A stretch of 29,799 nucleotides of DNA from Eudoraea sp. (GCA_013042125.1 JABDQS010000062.1:1-29799), one strand, 5' to 3'; counted from the first letter of the stretch, positions 17,125-24,449 are shown. Notes: a model not told the origin generated them from the sequence alone. Program-made: numbers and translations.

Positions 17125-17511
17125 ATGATATTACTGGTTCAGGTTACAGGAGCCCTCTTTGGATTGCTGGCCGTTTTGTTCGGAGCCTTTGGAGCTCATG
17201 CCCTTAAAAAATCATTCACAGAGGATCAATTGAAGAGTTTTGAGACGGGAGTGAAATATCAAATGTACCACGCTATCCTATTAATAGTCCTTGGTTTTAA
17301 TCTTGGCTTTACATCCACTTTGGAAACCTATATGGGGTATTGTTTTATTTTTGGCACCCTTCTTTTTTCCTTTAGTATTTACGGACTTTGCCTTTCAGGA
17401 GCAAAGGGAAGAAAATGGAAGTTTTTAGGGCCGGTAACCCCGGTAGGAGGTCTGTTTTTACTCGCGGGATGGGCATTGTTGTTCTATTCCTTTATCGCCC
17501 ATATCGTTTAG
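17125..17511 (+). CDS. DUF423 family small membrane protein (YgdD-like)
   Basis: 128 residues from ATG 17125, almost wholly hydrophobic with four predicted membrane helices. The family signature is clear: VTGALFGLLAVLFGAFGAHALK, then GVKYQMYHAILL, and later FGTLLFSFSIYGL and TPVGGLFLLAGWALL. DUF423 proteins are conserved inner-membrane proteins of unknown function. It is monocistronic by layout: the gene upstream is divergent, and its stop lies 2 bp from the convergent stop of the FeoB-associated gene. Its location beside feo genes is probably incidental. Confidence 0.9.
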   Translation: MILLVQVTGALFGLLAVLFGAFGAHALKKSFTEDQLKSFETGVKYQMYHAILLIVLGFNLGFTSTLETYMGYCFIFGTLLFSFSIYGLCLSGAKGRKWKFLGPVTPVGGLFLLAGWALLFYSFIAHIV

Positions 17512-17513
17512 TG

Positions 17514-17657
17514 TTAATGACATCCGCAGTCATCCTGCCCGCAGCCCGGGGAGGACTTCTTTCCTAATCGGATCTTTTTTGGCAAGAGGAATTTATTCAC
17601 CAGATAGCCTATGGCAATGGTTAGAGTTAGGTACACTAAGAGCAATTGAAAACTCAT
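17514..17657 (-). CDS. FeoB-associated Cys-rich membrane protein
   Basis: 47 residues, a small gene easily missed. It starts 4 bp after the feoB stop on the same strand. Seen: one transmembrane helix at about 5-20 (LLLVYLTLTIAIGYLV), a basic stop-transfer stretch KKIRLGKK, and a Cys-rich C-terminal tail with CGQDDCGCH (residues 39-47). This architecture and place match the FeoB_associated family, which may play the role of FeoC in Bacteroidota and Firmicutes. The Cys/His tail could bind Fe(II) or a cluster at the cytoplasmic face. Its exact function is not established in the family. Confidence 0.85.
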   Translation of the reverse strand: MSFQLLLVYLTLTIAIGYLVNKFLLPKKIRLGKKSSPGCGQDDCGCH

Positions 17658-17661
17658 GGTC

Positions 17662-19884
17662 TTACTTTAAAAGTTGATACGCGATCAATGCTACAAGATA
17701 AGCAAAAGCGCTCATTATTACTAATTGAGCGAGAGGCCATTTCCAGCTATTGGTTTCTCTTTTAACTACCGCCAGGGTACTCATACACTGCATGGCAAAG
17801 GCATAGAATAATAATAAGGATATCCCGGAAGCTAAATTAAATAAGGGTTCTTTTGTAACCGGATTTACTTCAGCAGCCATACGCTGCTTTATTGTTTCTT
17901 CTTCGTCATTCCCCACACTGTAAATGGTGGCCAGTGTACCAACAAAGACCTCTCTTGCAGCAAAGGACGTCAGTACTGCTATGCCAATTTTCCAGTCGTA
18001 CCCGAGGGGTTTTACAACAGGCTCAATGGCTTTCCCAAGATACCCAATATATGAATTCTCTAGTTTATAACCTGCTATCTCCTGTTTTACAGCTCTTTCT
18101 TCAAGAGTAAGACGCTGTTGTTGGAGGGAATCTTGCAGCCGGTCCGGCTCTAATAGAGGAGTAGCTTTTAACTCTTCCTCGTATACCTTTAATTTTTGCG
18201 CAATATCTGCTTCATTATAGGCTGTAAATCCCTGCTCTGAGATCCTTTGTTTTACCAGGTCATCGGCATTCTCAAATTTGTCGGAAATCCCGTTCGAACC
18301 CAAAAACCATAAAACTATGGAGATGGCAAGAATAATTTTACCGGCACCATATACAAAACTTTTTGTTTTTTCGATAACTGTATAGACCACATTCTTGAAT
18401 AGTGGCAGCTTGTAATTGGGCATTTCAATTACAAAGAAGGTGCGACTTTTGATCTTAAGTATTTTATGCAGGAGCATAGCAGAGAGTATGGCCGCAAGGA
18501 ACCCAATTAGGTACAATAGCATTAAGGTCAATGCCTGGTAACTAAGCCCCATAATTCTGCCTTCCGGAATAACCAAAGCAATGATAATAAGGTAAACAGG
18601 TAGTCGTGCAGAACAAGTAGTAAAAGGGGTTACCAGAATGGTTATCAGTCGTTCTTTCCAGTTCTCGATATTTCTCGTAGCCATAACTGCAGGGATAGCA
18701 CAGGCTGTTCCTGAGATGAGCGGTACCACACTTTTTCCACTTAGTCCAAATGGCCTCATTACTCTGTCCATCAGGAAAACCACCCTGCTCATGTAGCCAG
18801 ATTCTTCCAGTAAGGCGATAAAGAGAAACAGGAAGGCGATCTGAGGAATAAAGATGACGATTCCACCGATCCCGGCCAGGATACCTTCCGCGATCAAATT
18901 GGTAAAGACACCCGGGGGCAGGGTATTTTTTACCCATTCACTGGCTGAGGCAAAAAATTCGTCAATAAAATCCATTGGGTAACTACTCCAGTCATAGATG
19001 GCCTGAAAAATGGTCAGCAGAATTAAAAAGAAAATTAAATAGCCAAATATCTTGTGTGTAAGGACCTTGTCTAGCGTGGCTCGTAATCCCTTAGCTGCCA
19101 TTAGATCTACCTTGTAACTCTCTTTAAGGATCCCATTGATAAATTGATATCTCAGGATGGTCTCTTTTTGTTGTAGTCGTTTTAATTCTGATTTTGACTT
19201 TGTGCTGAATGAACTCGAATCCTGTATCCGTTTTTTTTCGATCGGCATAAAATTCACATCCTGGGTGATCACCAACCATAACTTGTACATGTCCTCATTG
19301 GGAAATGTGCGTTTCAGGCGATCAAAATAATCCGGAGCAATGACCGTAGTATCTACATTAGGAGTAACGGAGAGGTTCTTAAAGTCGGCGATCAGTTCCT
19401 TGATCTTGTCTATCCCGGTATTCTTGCGCGTACTTACCAGAGCTATTTTGGTGTTCAGCTTTTGTTCCATCAACGGAACATCTAGGGTGATCCCCTTCCG
19501 GGACATTCTGTCTGCCATGTTGATCACCAGTATGGTTGGGATCTTCAGATCTTTGATCTGGGTAAACAGCAACAAATTCCGTTTTAAATTTTCGACATCA
19601 CTGATCACAACTGCTACATCGGGAAAATCTTTATCGTTGCGGTTAAGAAGTAATTCTACAACCACACTTTCATCCAGAGAAGTTGTATTAAGACTATAGG
19701 TGCCGGGAAGATCAAGAATATGGGCTTTTACGCCTCTGGGAAGTTTGCATACCCCTTCCTTTTTCTCAACTGTGATCCCCGGATAGTTGCCTACTTTTTG
19801 CTTGAGTCCGGTAAGTTCATTGAAAACGGATGTCTTCCCGGTGTTAGGATTTCCAATCAGTGCTACATTGATACTCTTACTCAT
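17662..19884 (-). CDS. feoB: Ferrous iron transporter B
   Basis: 740 residues. N-terminal G-protein domain with G1 at 11-18 (GNPNTGKT), G3 D58-L-P-G61 and G4 N122-M-A-D125, then a helical GDI-like spacer to about 265. The membrane domain has two Gate regions, with LFLFIALLEESGYMSRVVFLMDR and PLISGTACAIPAVMATR (a Gate Cys), and later AAREVFVGTLATIYSV. Length is normal for Bacteroidota FeoB. It imports Fe(II) across the inner membrane under GTP control. A soluble insertion of about 555-625 sits between membrane segments. Its ATG overlaps the feoA stop by 4 bp, showing translational coupling. The Cys-rich partner gene follows 4 bp after its stop. Confidence 0.96.
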   Translation of the reverse strand: MSKSINVALIGNPNTGKTSVFNELTGLKQKVGNYPGITVEKKEGVCKLPRGVKAHILDLPGTYSLNTTSLDESVVVELLLNRNDKDFPDVAVVISDVENLKRNLLLFTQIKDLKIPTILVINMADRMSRKGITLDVPLMEQKLNTKIALVSTRKNTGIDKIKELIADFKNLSVTPNVDTTVIAPDYFDRLKRTFPNEDMYKLWLVITQDVNFMPIEKKRIQDSSSFSTKSKSELKRLQQKETILRYQFINGILKESYKVDLMAAKGLRATLDKVLTHKIFGYLIFFLILLTIFQAIYDWSSYPMDFIDEFFASASEWVKNTLPPGVFTNLIAEGILAGIGGIVIFIPQIAFLFLFIALLEESGYMSRVVFLMDRVMRPFGLSGKSVVPLISGTACAIPAVMATRNIENWKERLITILVTPFTTCSARLPVYLIIIALVIPEGRIMGLSYQALTLMLLYLIGFLAAILSAMLLHKILKIKSRTFFVIEMPNYKLPLFKNVVYTVIEKTKSFVYGAGKIILAISIVLWFLGSNGISDKFENADDLVKQRISEQGFTAYNEADIAQKLKVYEEELKATPLLEPDRLQDSLQQQRLTLEERAVKQEIAGYKLENSYIGYLGKAIEPVVKPLGYDWKIGIAVLTSFAAREVFVGTLATIYSVGNDEEETIKQRMAAEVNPVTKEPLFNLASGISLLLFYAFAMQCMSTLAVVKRETNSWKWPLAQLVIMSAFAYLVALIAYQLLK

Positions 19885-20126
19885 GGCAATTTCTCGTCTT
19901 CTATGATATCTAAGAAGATCAATCTGGCGATAGATCTCCGGATGGCAATATGGGAGCCGTTAACGTTGATATAAACAGGATCTTTAAATGGGGCTATCTG
20001 GACTATTTCTATCTCATTACCGGGCAGACAACCCAATTCAAGAAGTTTAATAGGCAATACATCGTCGGCAAATTCACGAATAATACCCTTCTGTCCAATT
20101 TTAAGATCTACTACGGTAGCGCTCAA
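19881..20126 (-). CDS. feoA: Ferrous iron transport protein A, TTG start
   Basis: 81 residues, SH3-like FeoA domain: DLKIGQKGIIREFADDVLPIKLLELGCLPGNEIEIVQIAPFKDPVYINVNGSHIAIRR, in which the LLELG and IAIRR strings are typical. Small cytoplasmic partner of FeoB, thought to modulate its activity. The start must be TTG at 20126: an in-frame TAA lies two codons upstream and no ATG or GTG occurs near the beginning of the domain. The stop overlaps the feoB ATG (ATGA). A TACTTTTG promoter box lies 29 bp upstream. Weak initiation might keep FeoA low relative to FeoB; that is inference. Confidence 0.93.
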   Translation of the reverse strand: MSATVVDLKIGQKGIIREFADDVLPIKLLELGCLPGNEIEIVQIAPFKDPVYINVNGSHIAIRRSIARLIFLDIIEDEKLP

Positions 20127-20155
20127 TTTTTATTTAGATTGATTATAAGTAAGGA

Positions 20156-20163
20156 CAAAAGTA
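20156..20163 (-). promoter_or_regulatory. Candidate -7 promoter element of the feo operon
   Basis: Minus strand reads TACTTTTG, an exact TAnnTTTG, with CTG 19 bp upstream as a weak -33. The leader to the feoA TTG start is about 26 nt. I do not see a convincing Fur or DtxR palindrome, only AT-rich DNA. Confidence 0.5.
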
Positions 20164-20262
20164 ACAGAAAAAGGTAGAATAGCAGTAGATATTTGGATTA
20201 AAATATTGTGCAGATCACAGGAGTAAAGTAGATAGGTGCTTAACGGGAACTATAATGGATAT

Positions 20263-20937
20263 CTACTCCTTATAAGATGCTTTTAAGATGGCAAGGTCTT
20301 TTAGAAGCTCTTCGATTTCCTCCGGATTAGTGCCGTCATAGGTGCCTCGAATTCTTTTTTCCTTATCTATCAGCATAAAATTTTCCGTATGGATCATATC
20401 ATAGGGTCCGCCGTCTCCATCGGTCTTTACAGCGAGGTACGATTTTCTTGCCAGTTCATAGATCTGCTTTTTATCTCCGGTGACCAGATTCCATTTTTGA
20501 TCGATGACCCCTTTTTCAAGGGCGTACTTTTTTAATTGGGGCACCGAATCAATTTCCGGTGTAACGGAGTGACTCAATAGCAGCACCTCATCATCGTTCA
20601 GGATATTTTCCTGGATGGTGGCCATATTCTCGGTCATTACAGGACAAATAGTTGGGCATGTAGTGAAAAAGAAATCGGCTACATAGATCTTATCTGCGTA
20701 ATCTTCCTGTGTTATGGTCTGTCCATTCTGATTTATAAGGGAAAAATCGGCTATCGTATGGTATTTCTTCACATATTGCAGGTCTGCATCTACGAGTTCA
20801 GGGTTGAAGTCGGCCGGCTGATATACCGGCAGCATCTTTTTTGGCTGCAGGGCCCGGTAAAAGAGTACGATTATAACCATAGAAAGCCCTAGCAATACTA
20901 AGCCCAGCAGCTTAAACTTTTTAAAGAAATCCCGCAT
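20263..20937 (-). CDS. SCO family protein (copper delivery to cytochrome c oxidase)
   Basis: 224 residues from ATG 20937. A GTG two codons upstream sits too near the promoter. N-terminal membrane anchor of about 8-28, then a thioredoxin-like domain with the copper motif C94-P-T-I-C98 in DFFFTTCPTICPVM and the third ligand His183 in YDMIHTENFMLID. All three Cu ligands are present. Family role: periplasmic domain tethered to the inner membrane, assembling the CuA site of cytochrome oxidase or acting as a thiol reductase. It is divergent from rseP, and no oxidase genes lie in the window, so its partner is elsewhere. Confidence 0.93.
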   Translation of the reverse strand: MRDFFKKFKLLGLVLLGLSMVIIVLFYRALQPKKMLPVYQPADFNPELVDADLQYVKKYHTIADFSLINQNGQTITQEDYADKIYVADFFFTTCPTICPVMTENMATIQENILNDDEVLLLSHSVTPEIDSVPQLKKYALEKGVIDQKWNLVTGDKKQIYELARKSYLAVKTDGDGGPYDMIHTENFMLIDKEKRIRGTYDGTNPEEIEELLKDLAILKASYKE

Positions 20938-20950
20938 CAGCACTTTTTTA

Positions 20951-20981
20951 CAAAGGTACAGCAGCCGAGTCTTGCAATCAA
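20951..20981 (-). promoter_or_regulatory. Promoter of the SCO gene
   Basis: On the minus strand TTG (20981-20979), 20 bp, then TACCTTTG (20958-20951), an exact TAnnTTTG, 13 bp before ATG 20937. It supports ATG 20937 over the GTG at 20943. Confidence 0.55.
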
Positions 20982-21066
20982 AAAATGACGTGTCAGATCG
21001 CTGCTAAATCTTTCTTAAAAATTTGATGGCATCCGGAGTTTCTTTTTTTAAGACCCCTTAAAAGCG

Positions 21067-21074
21067 TACTTTTG
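21067..21074 (+). promoter_or_regulatory. Candidate -7 promoter element of rseP
   Basis: TACTTTTG, an exact TAnnTTTG match, 24 bp before the rseP ATG. No clear TTG at the expected distance. Confidence 0.45.
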
Positions 21075-21098
21075 TGCGATTAAAATTAGAAAGCTTCA

Positions 21099-22454
21099 AT
21101 GAGTCCGATAGTTATTCAGATCATACAATTCTTTATGAGCCTTTCCCTGCTAATTGTTTTGCATGAGCTGGGCCATTTTATTCCTGCTAAAATATTCAAG
21201 ACCCGTGTTGAAAAATTCTATTTGTTTTTCGATATAAAATATTCGCTCTTTAAAAAGAAAATTGGCGAAACGGTCTACGGTATTGGTTGGCTGCCTCTGG
21301 GAGGTTATGTGAAAATTTCCGGGATGATCGATGAGAGTATGGATACGGATCAAATGTCCGAAGAACCAAAGCCGTGGGAATTCAGAAGCAAGCCTTCCTG
21401 GCAGCGACTTATCATTATGTTGGGAGGAGTGACTGTGAATTTTATCCTGGCGGTGATCATATATATAGGCCTTGCATGGAATTACGGAGATCAATTCATC
21501 TCTAATGAGAGCTTAAAGGATGGGGTGTATGTAAGTGCACAAAACATTGGAGATAAACTTGGAATACAGACAGGAGATAAGATCATTTCGGTTGATGAAA
21601 ATAAGATCGAAGACTTCAGCCAGATCTTTATCGAATTGGTAAACGGGGATCAATTCACCATTGAACGAGATGGCAGGGAAATTACTCAGGAGATCCCTGT
21701 AGATTTTATTGCTACACTGCTTGAGGATGAAGAGAATATTAGATTTTTAAGCCCTCGGTATCCATTTGTGATAGGAGCAATTCCTGATGAATCCAGTAAC
21801 AAAGATTCAGGTTTACAAATAAACGATGAAATTGTGGAGATCGGGGGTACTGAAATTACCTTCTTTGATGAGGCCAAACCCTTGTTAGAACAATACAAAA
21901 ACCAAACTGTAGATCTAACAGTTGAACGAGAAGGAAGTGGGATAATTCAAATACCTGTCATGATCTCAGATTCAGCCACTATTGGTGTTGTGTGGGGCGG
22001 CTTGAGCTGGGACGATTTGGAGAAAAGAGATTTTCTAAAGATAGAAACAAGAACGTATTCCTTTTTGGAATCTATTCCGGCCGGTATAGACAAAGGTGTA
22101 ACTACCCTAACGAGCTATGCAAAGCAGCTTAAAAAAATATTTAATCCGGAGACGGGTGCTTATAAGGGAGTTGGCGGTTTTGCTGCTATTGGGAATATGT
22201 TTCCGGGCTCATGGAACTGGGCGGCCTTCTGGTCTACCACGGCCCTGATCTCAATTATTCTTGCGTTTATGAACATCTTGCCCATTCCTGCTTTGGACGG
22301 CGGACATGTAATGTTCCTGCTTTATGAGATGGTAACGGGCAGAAAACCAAGTGATAAATTCCTCGAATACGCGCAGATGACGGGCTTTTTCCTTTTAATT
22401 GCGCTGTTGTTGTTTGCCAATGGGAACGATCTTTACAAATGGTTATTTAAATAG
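21099..22454 (+). CDS. rseP: RIP metalloprotease RseP (site-2 protease)
   Basis: 451 residues. Zinc-site motif H22-E23-L-G-H26 in the first membrane helix, two PDZ domains in the middle (about 125-205, with LGIQTGDKIISVDENKI, and about 210-290, with SGLQINDEIVEIGG), and the third zinc ligand Asp400 in NILPIPALDGGH. The order TM-PDZ-PDZ-TM and the length are those of RseP. It cuts membrane-embedded substrates such as anti-sigma factors or leftover signal peptides in the inner membrane. It stands alone here and is followed by tRNA-Asn. No dxr or bam genes flank it on this side. Confidence 0.95.
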   Translation: MSPIVIQIIQFFMSLSLLIVLHELGHFIPAKIFKTRVEKFYLFFDIKYSLFKKKIGETVYGIGWLPLGGYVKISGMIDESMDTDQMSEEPKPWEFRSKPSWQRLIIMLGGVTVNFILAVIIYIGLAWNYGDQFISNESLKDGVYVSAQNIGDKLGIQTGDKIISVDENKIEDFSQIFIELVNGDQFTIERDGREITQEIPVDFIATLLEDEENIRFLSPRYPFVIGAIPDESSNKDSGLQINDEIVEIGGTEITFFDEAKPLLEQYKNQTVDLTVEREGSGIIQIPVMISDSATIGVVWGGLSWDDLEKRDFLKIETRTYSFLESIPAGIDKGVTTLTSYAKQLKKIFNPETGAYKGVGGFAAIGNMFPGSWNWAAFWSTTALISIILAFMNILPIPALDGGHVMFLLYEMVTGRKPSDKFLEYAQMTGFFLLIALLLFANGNDLYKWLFK

Positions 22455-22471
22455 AAAATAGCAGGTAACTG

Positions 22472-22502
22472 TTGGGGGATTTGAAAGAAACTGCTATATT
22501 TG
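22472..22502 (+). promoter_or_regulatory. Promoter of tRNA-Asn
   Basis: TTG at 22472-22474, 20 bp, then TATATTTG at 22495-22502, an exact TAnnTTTG. The box ends 23 bp before the tRNA 5' end, leaving a leader of about 20 nt to be processed. Confidence 0.6.
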
Positions 22503-22525
22503 CCACCTCAAAATTAGCGTATTAT

Positions 22526-22599
22526 TCCTCCTTAGCTCAGTTGGTTAGAGCATCTGACTGTTAATCAGAGGGTCCTTGGTTCGAGCCCAAGAGGAGGAG
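22526..22599 (+). tRNA. tRNA-Asn (anticodon GTT)
   Basis: 74 nt fold as a full cloverleaf: acceptor TCCTCCT/AGGAGGA, D arm GCTC/GAGC, anticodon arm TCTGA/TCAGA with loop CTGTTAA (GTT at 22560-22562), variable loop GGGTC, T arm CTTGG/CCAAG with TTCGAGC, discriminator G. CCA is not encoded. The last 8 nt open the 94-bp repeat described below. Confidence 0.97.
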
Positions 22600-22685
22600 C
22601 GCCGAAGTAGAGCGAAGCTCATTTCAACGCCACACCGAAGCCATCCACAAAGTGGGTGGCTTTTTTTGTGAGCAAACCTGGGCGA
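22592..22685 (+). repeat. 94-bp direct repeat, copy A (tRNA-Asn 3' end plus downstream region)
   Basis: Starts with the 3' acceptor strand of tRNA-Asn (AGGAGGAG), then holds a small hairpin GAGC-GAA-GCTC and the terminator-like stem at 22640-22660, and ends in CTGGGCGA. Copy B at 24356-24449 has the same length and 92 of 94 identical bases (differences at 22607 and 22622). The spacing between copies is 1764 bp. Confidence 0.9.
22640..22667 (+). terminator. Rho-independent terminator after tRNA-Asn
   Basis: Stem GCCATCCAC/GTGGGTGGC (one T-G wobble), loop AAA, followed by seven T. It lies 41 bp after the tRNA. Confidence 0.8.
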
Positions 22686-22727
22686 GATGTCTATCCGCCG
22701 GAGTTCGCCTTGGCGAATGAAGGAGGA

Positions 22728-22776
22728 AGCCCAAGAGGGGGAGCCAAGTAGTAGAGCAGAGCTCACTACTTGGCTC
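22728..22776 (+). repeat. Third, partial copy of the tRNA-Asn tail running into a strong hairpin
   Basis: 22728-22744 matches the T-arm/acceptor end of tRNA-Asn (22584-22600) at 16 of 17 positions. The following AGTAGAGC...GAGCTCA also resembles copy A. It merges with a hairpin: GAGCCAAGTAGT (22741-22752) pairs perfectly with ACTACTTGGCTC (22765-22776), with an inner GAGC-AGA-GCTC stem and one bulged A. Perfect hairpins TTCGCC-TT-GGCGAA (22704-22717) and GCCC-GAA-GGGC lie on either side. Confidence 0.75.
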
Positions 22777-22856
22777 TGTAGTGAACGCCCGAAGGGCAGT
22801 GAAGTGAACGTTAGTTCTACTTTACTGAAAGTTCTACTACATTGCCAATTAGATTT

Positions 22857-22889
22857 AAAGCCCAAAGTTTTCTTTGGGCTTTTCTTTTT
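22857..22889 (+). terminator. Rho-independent terminator
   Basis: Perfect 11-bp stem AAAGCCCAAAG/CTTTGGGCTTT with loop TTTT and a T-rich tail. It would end any transcript that reads past the first tRNA terminator. The next 90 bp to the GIY-YIG gene (22890-22979) are AT-rich, and I see no promoter box in them. Confidence 0.8.
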
Positions 22890-22979
22890 GTATACATATC
22901 ATCTTCTAAATCTCATGGCATACTATGTGCTTTTTATTTTCACGCAATACTATTTCACTTATAGGTATTAAATTAAAAA

Positions 22980-23267
22980 ATGATACTTCCCTATTGTGTA
23001 TATGTCTTGCAAAGCGAAAAGGATTTACTGTTTTATCATGGATTTACAACTAATATAGAGAACAGACTAAGAGATCATAATGCTGGCAGGACTATAAGCA
23101 CTTCTAAAAGGATGCCACTTCGTTTAATTTTCTGCGAATTCTACCTCTGTAAGAAAGATGCCATGCGCAGAGAAAAATATTTTAAGACCACCCAAGGTAA
23201 GAGGATGTTAAAACTAATGTTACGTAATACATTAAAGAAAATAGGGTATCCACTTGGTCACTTCTGA
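22980..23267 (+). CDS. GIY-YIG nuclease family protein
   Basis: 95 residues, the size of the stand-alone bacterial GIY-YIG domain. Seen: YCVYVLQSEKDLLFYHGFT at the N-terminus, in place of the usual GIY...YIG (so Y-H-G for Y-I-G), ENRLRDHNAG with the conserved Arg, and the catalytic Glu region MRREKYFKTTQGKRMLK. Key Tyr, Arg and Glu positions appear kept. Family members cut DNA by a one-metal mechanism. Small ones have largely unknown roles, and some occur with mobile DNA. It lies between the two 94-bp tRNA-tail repeats. No homing intron or intein is visible here. Confidence 0.85.
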   Translation: MILPYCVYVLQSEKDLLFYHGFTTNIENRLRDHNAGRTISTSKRMPLRLIFCEFYLCKKDAMRREKYFKTTQGKRMLKLMLRNTLKKIGYPLGHF

Positions 23268-23337
23268 TAGTAATATGTATCTGTAGAGAGTCATTGGATA
23301 AAAAACATGAAAATAAGTTTCATTAATATGTGATCAT

Positions 23338-24162
23338 TTAATCAATAACGAAAAGTGGTTCGATGGTTGGTGCGGGAACTTCGACGGATCTATTTCTTAG
23401 TTCGTTTTCTATTTCTAATAATAAAATTGTTGATTCATTTGCAAGAGCCTCACAGTAGCGTTTAAAATAAGTTTGTTTGTTTTTATAGAAACCAAGTGTA
23501 AATTGGAATGATTTGAACAATTCTGATTTAGGATCATTGATCCATTGCCAATCATCAGATTCATCTAGCATTTCGGTTGTCCAACTACTCCCTTCTCGTC
23601 CATAAGACCAGAAGTGCTTAAGGGCTTTGCTTTTAATTAAAAAATCCGATAGAAATCCAATGGAAGTATTATTAAATTCCTCAAAATGCTTTGCAACCAC
23701 ATCTACTTGTCGATAAAATTCCAATATTTCTGTTTTGATCTTTTCGTTTTTGATAATATTAATTTGCCCTGCATTATGCATTTCAGCATAAGTATTGTCT
23801 CTAATGGTAAGAAACTCAGATGACCATTCAATATTATGAAAACGTTCATAAAAATCCTGTGGGCTTGTAATTTCATTGTAAGAGAGTATGATGGCTTTCT
23901 TATGATCCGCAATTACTTTATTGGCATATTTTATTCGACTGTGATAGTAGGCGGTATCATTTGCAAGATCTGATCTGAGACGTATGAGATATTCAATCTC
24001 AGTGTTAGTTGTCTTACGATCCTCATTCCAATTATTAATACTTAACGCTATCAAAATCCCGATAACAACGAGTATAATCTCACCAATGGCATAGCGGGCA
24101 TATTTTTGCGGCTTGTTATCATCAGCCAGTTTCTTGCGGATTTTTCTGAAGAAGTTGATCAT
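23338..24162 (-). CDS. DUF6090 family membrane-anchored protein
   Basis: 274 residues. The N-terminus is characteristic of the family: FFRKIRKKLADDNKPQKYARYAIGEIILVVIGILIALSINNWNE, a basic amphipathic lead, one membrane helix at about 27-44, and the NNWNE end. The remainder is a helical soluble domain with many charged and aromatic residues (WTTEMLDESDDWQWINDP, LLLEIENELRNR). DUF6090 proteins are abundant and variable in Flavobacteriaceae, and their function is unknown. It is convergent with the GIY-YIG gene, and both lie inside the repeat-bounded segment. The upstream region has TATATTTA on the minus strand (24191-24184) and a palindrome GATAATTATC (24192-24201). Confidence 0.88.
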   Translation of the reverse strand: MINFFRKIRKKLADDNKPQKYARYAIGEIILVVIGILIALSINNWNEDRKTTNTEIEYLIRLRSDLANDTAYYHSRIKYANKVIADHKKAIILSYNEITSPQDFYERFHNIEWSSEFLTIRDNTYAEMHNAGQINIIKNEKIKTEILEFYRQVDVVAKHFEEFNNTSIGFLSDFLIKSKALKHFWSYGREGSSWTTEMLDESDDWQWINDPKSELFKSFQFTLGFYKNKQTYFKRYCEALANESTILLLEIENELRNRSVEVPAPTIEPLFVID

Positions 24163-24355
24163 TGGTAATAGGGTTGGTTGTTATAAATATAGATAATTAT
24201 CGATACTGTCTGATCGTATTTGAGTGTATTCAAATCTACTTCGTGATGTAACTACCTATAACTGCTAATACCCTCTGATCTTTGCAGATCTGCATAATCT
24301 ACTATGTCATAGAGTTTCTAAAGATCTTTCTGAAATTGGTTCTAGGTAGAACAGT
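24163..24355. other. Gene-free stretch between DUF6090 and repeat copy B
   Basis: No coding frame is supported. The end holds a small perfect hairpin GTTCT-AGGT-AGAAC (24339-24352) just before copy B. The stretch ATTGGTTCTAG before it faintly resembles the T arm of tRNA-Asn, but there is no cloverleaf, so copy B carries only the tRNA tail. Confidence 0.5.
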
Positions 24356-24449
24356 AGGAGGAGCGCCGAAATAGAGCGAAGCTCACTTCAACGCCACACC
24401 GAAGCCATCCACAAAGTGGGTGGCTTTTTTTGTGAGCAAACCTGGGCGA
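24356..24449 (+). repeat. 94-bp direct repeat, copy B (tRNA-Asn tail without the tRNA)
   Basis: Identical to copy A at 92 of 94 positions, starting at the acceptor strand AGGAGGAG and ending at CTGGGCGA. Sequence on both sides then diverges abruptly. The rest of the gap to 24601 (24450-24601) shows no gene or clear promoter. Confidence 0.9.
24404..24431 (+). terminator. Terminator-like stem within repeat copy B
   Basis: Same stem as after the tRNA: GCCATCCAC-AAA-GTGGGTGGC with seven T. No gene on the plus strand reads into it, so it is a duplicated relic or a transcription insulator for the downstream gene. Confidence 0.65.

Noticed and set aside
20130..20160. Possible Fur box upstream of feoA
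   Set aside because: AT-rich with some GATTGATTAT similarity, but no symmetric 19-bp site can be drawn.
20938..20943. GTG start for the SCO gene
   Set aside because: It would leave only a few nt after the expected transcription start; ATG 20937 fits the promoter and the family.
22545..22865. 106-residue open frame on the minus strand over tRNA-Asn
   Set aside because: It runs antisense through the tRNA, a terminator and hairpins; its SSSWARTKDPLINSQML end is only the tRNA read backwards.
22687..22971. 94-residue open frame on the plus strand before the GIY-YIG gene
   Set aside because: It crosses the hairpin stack and the 22857 terminator and has no protein-like pattern.
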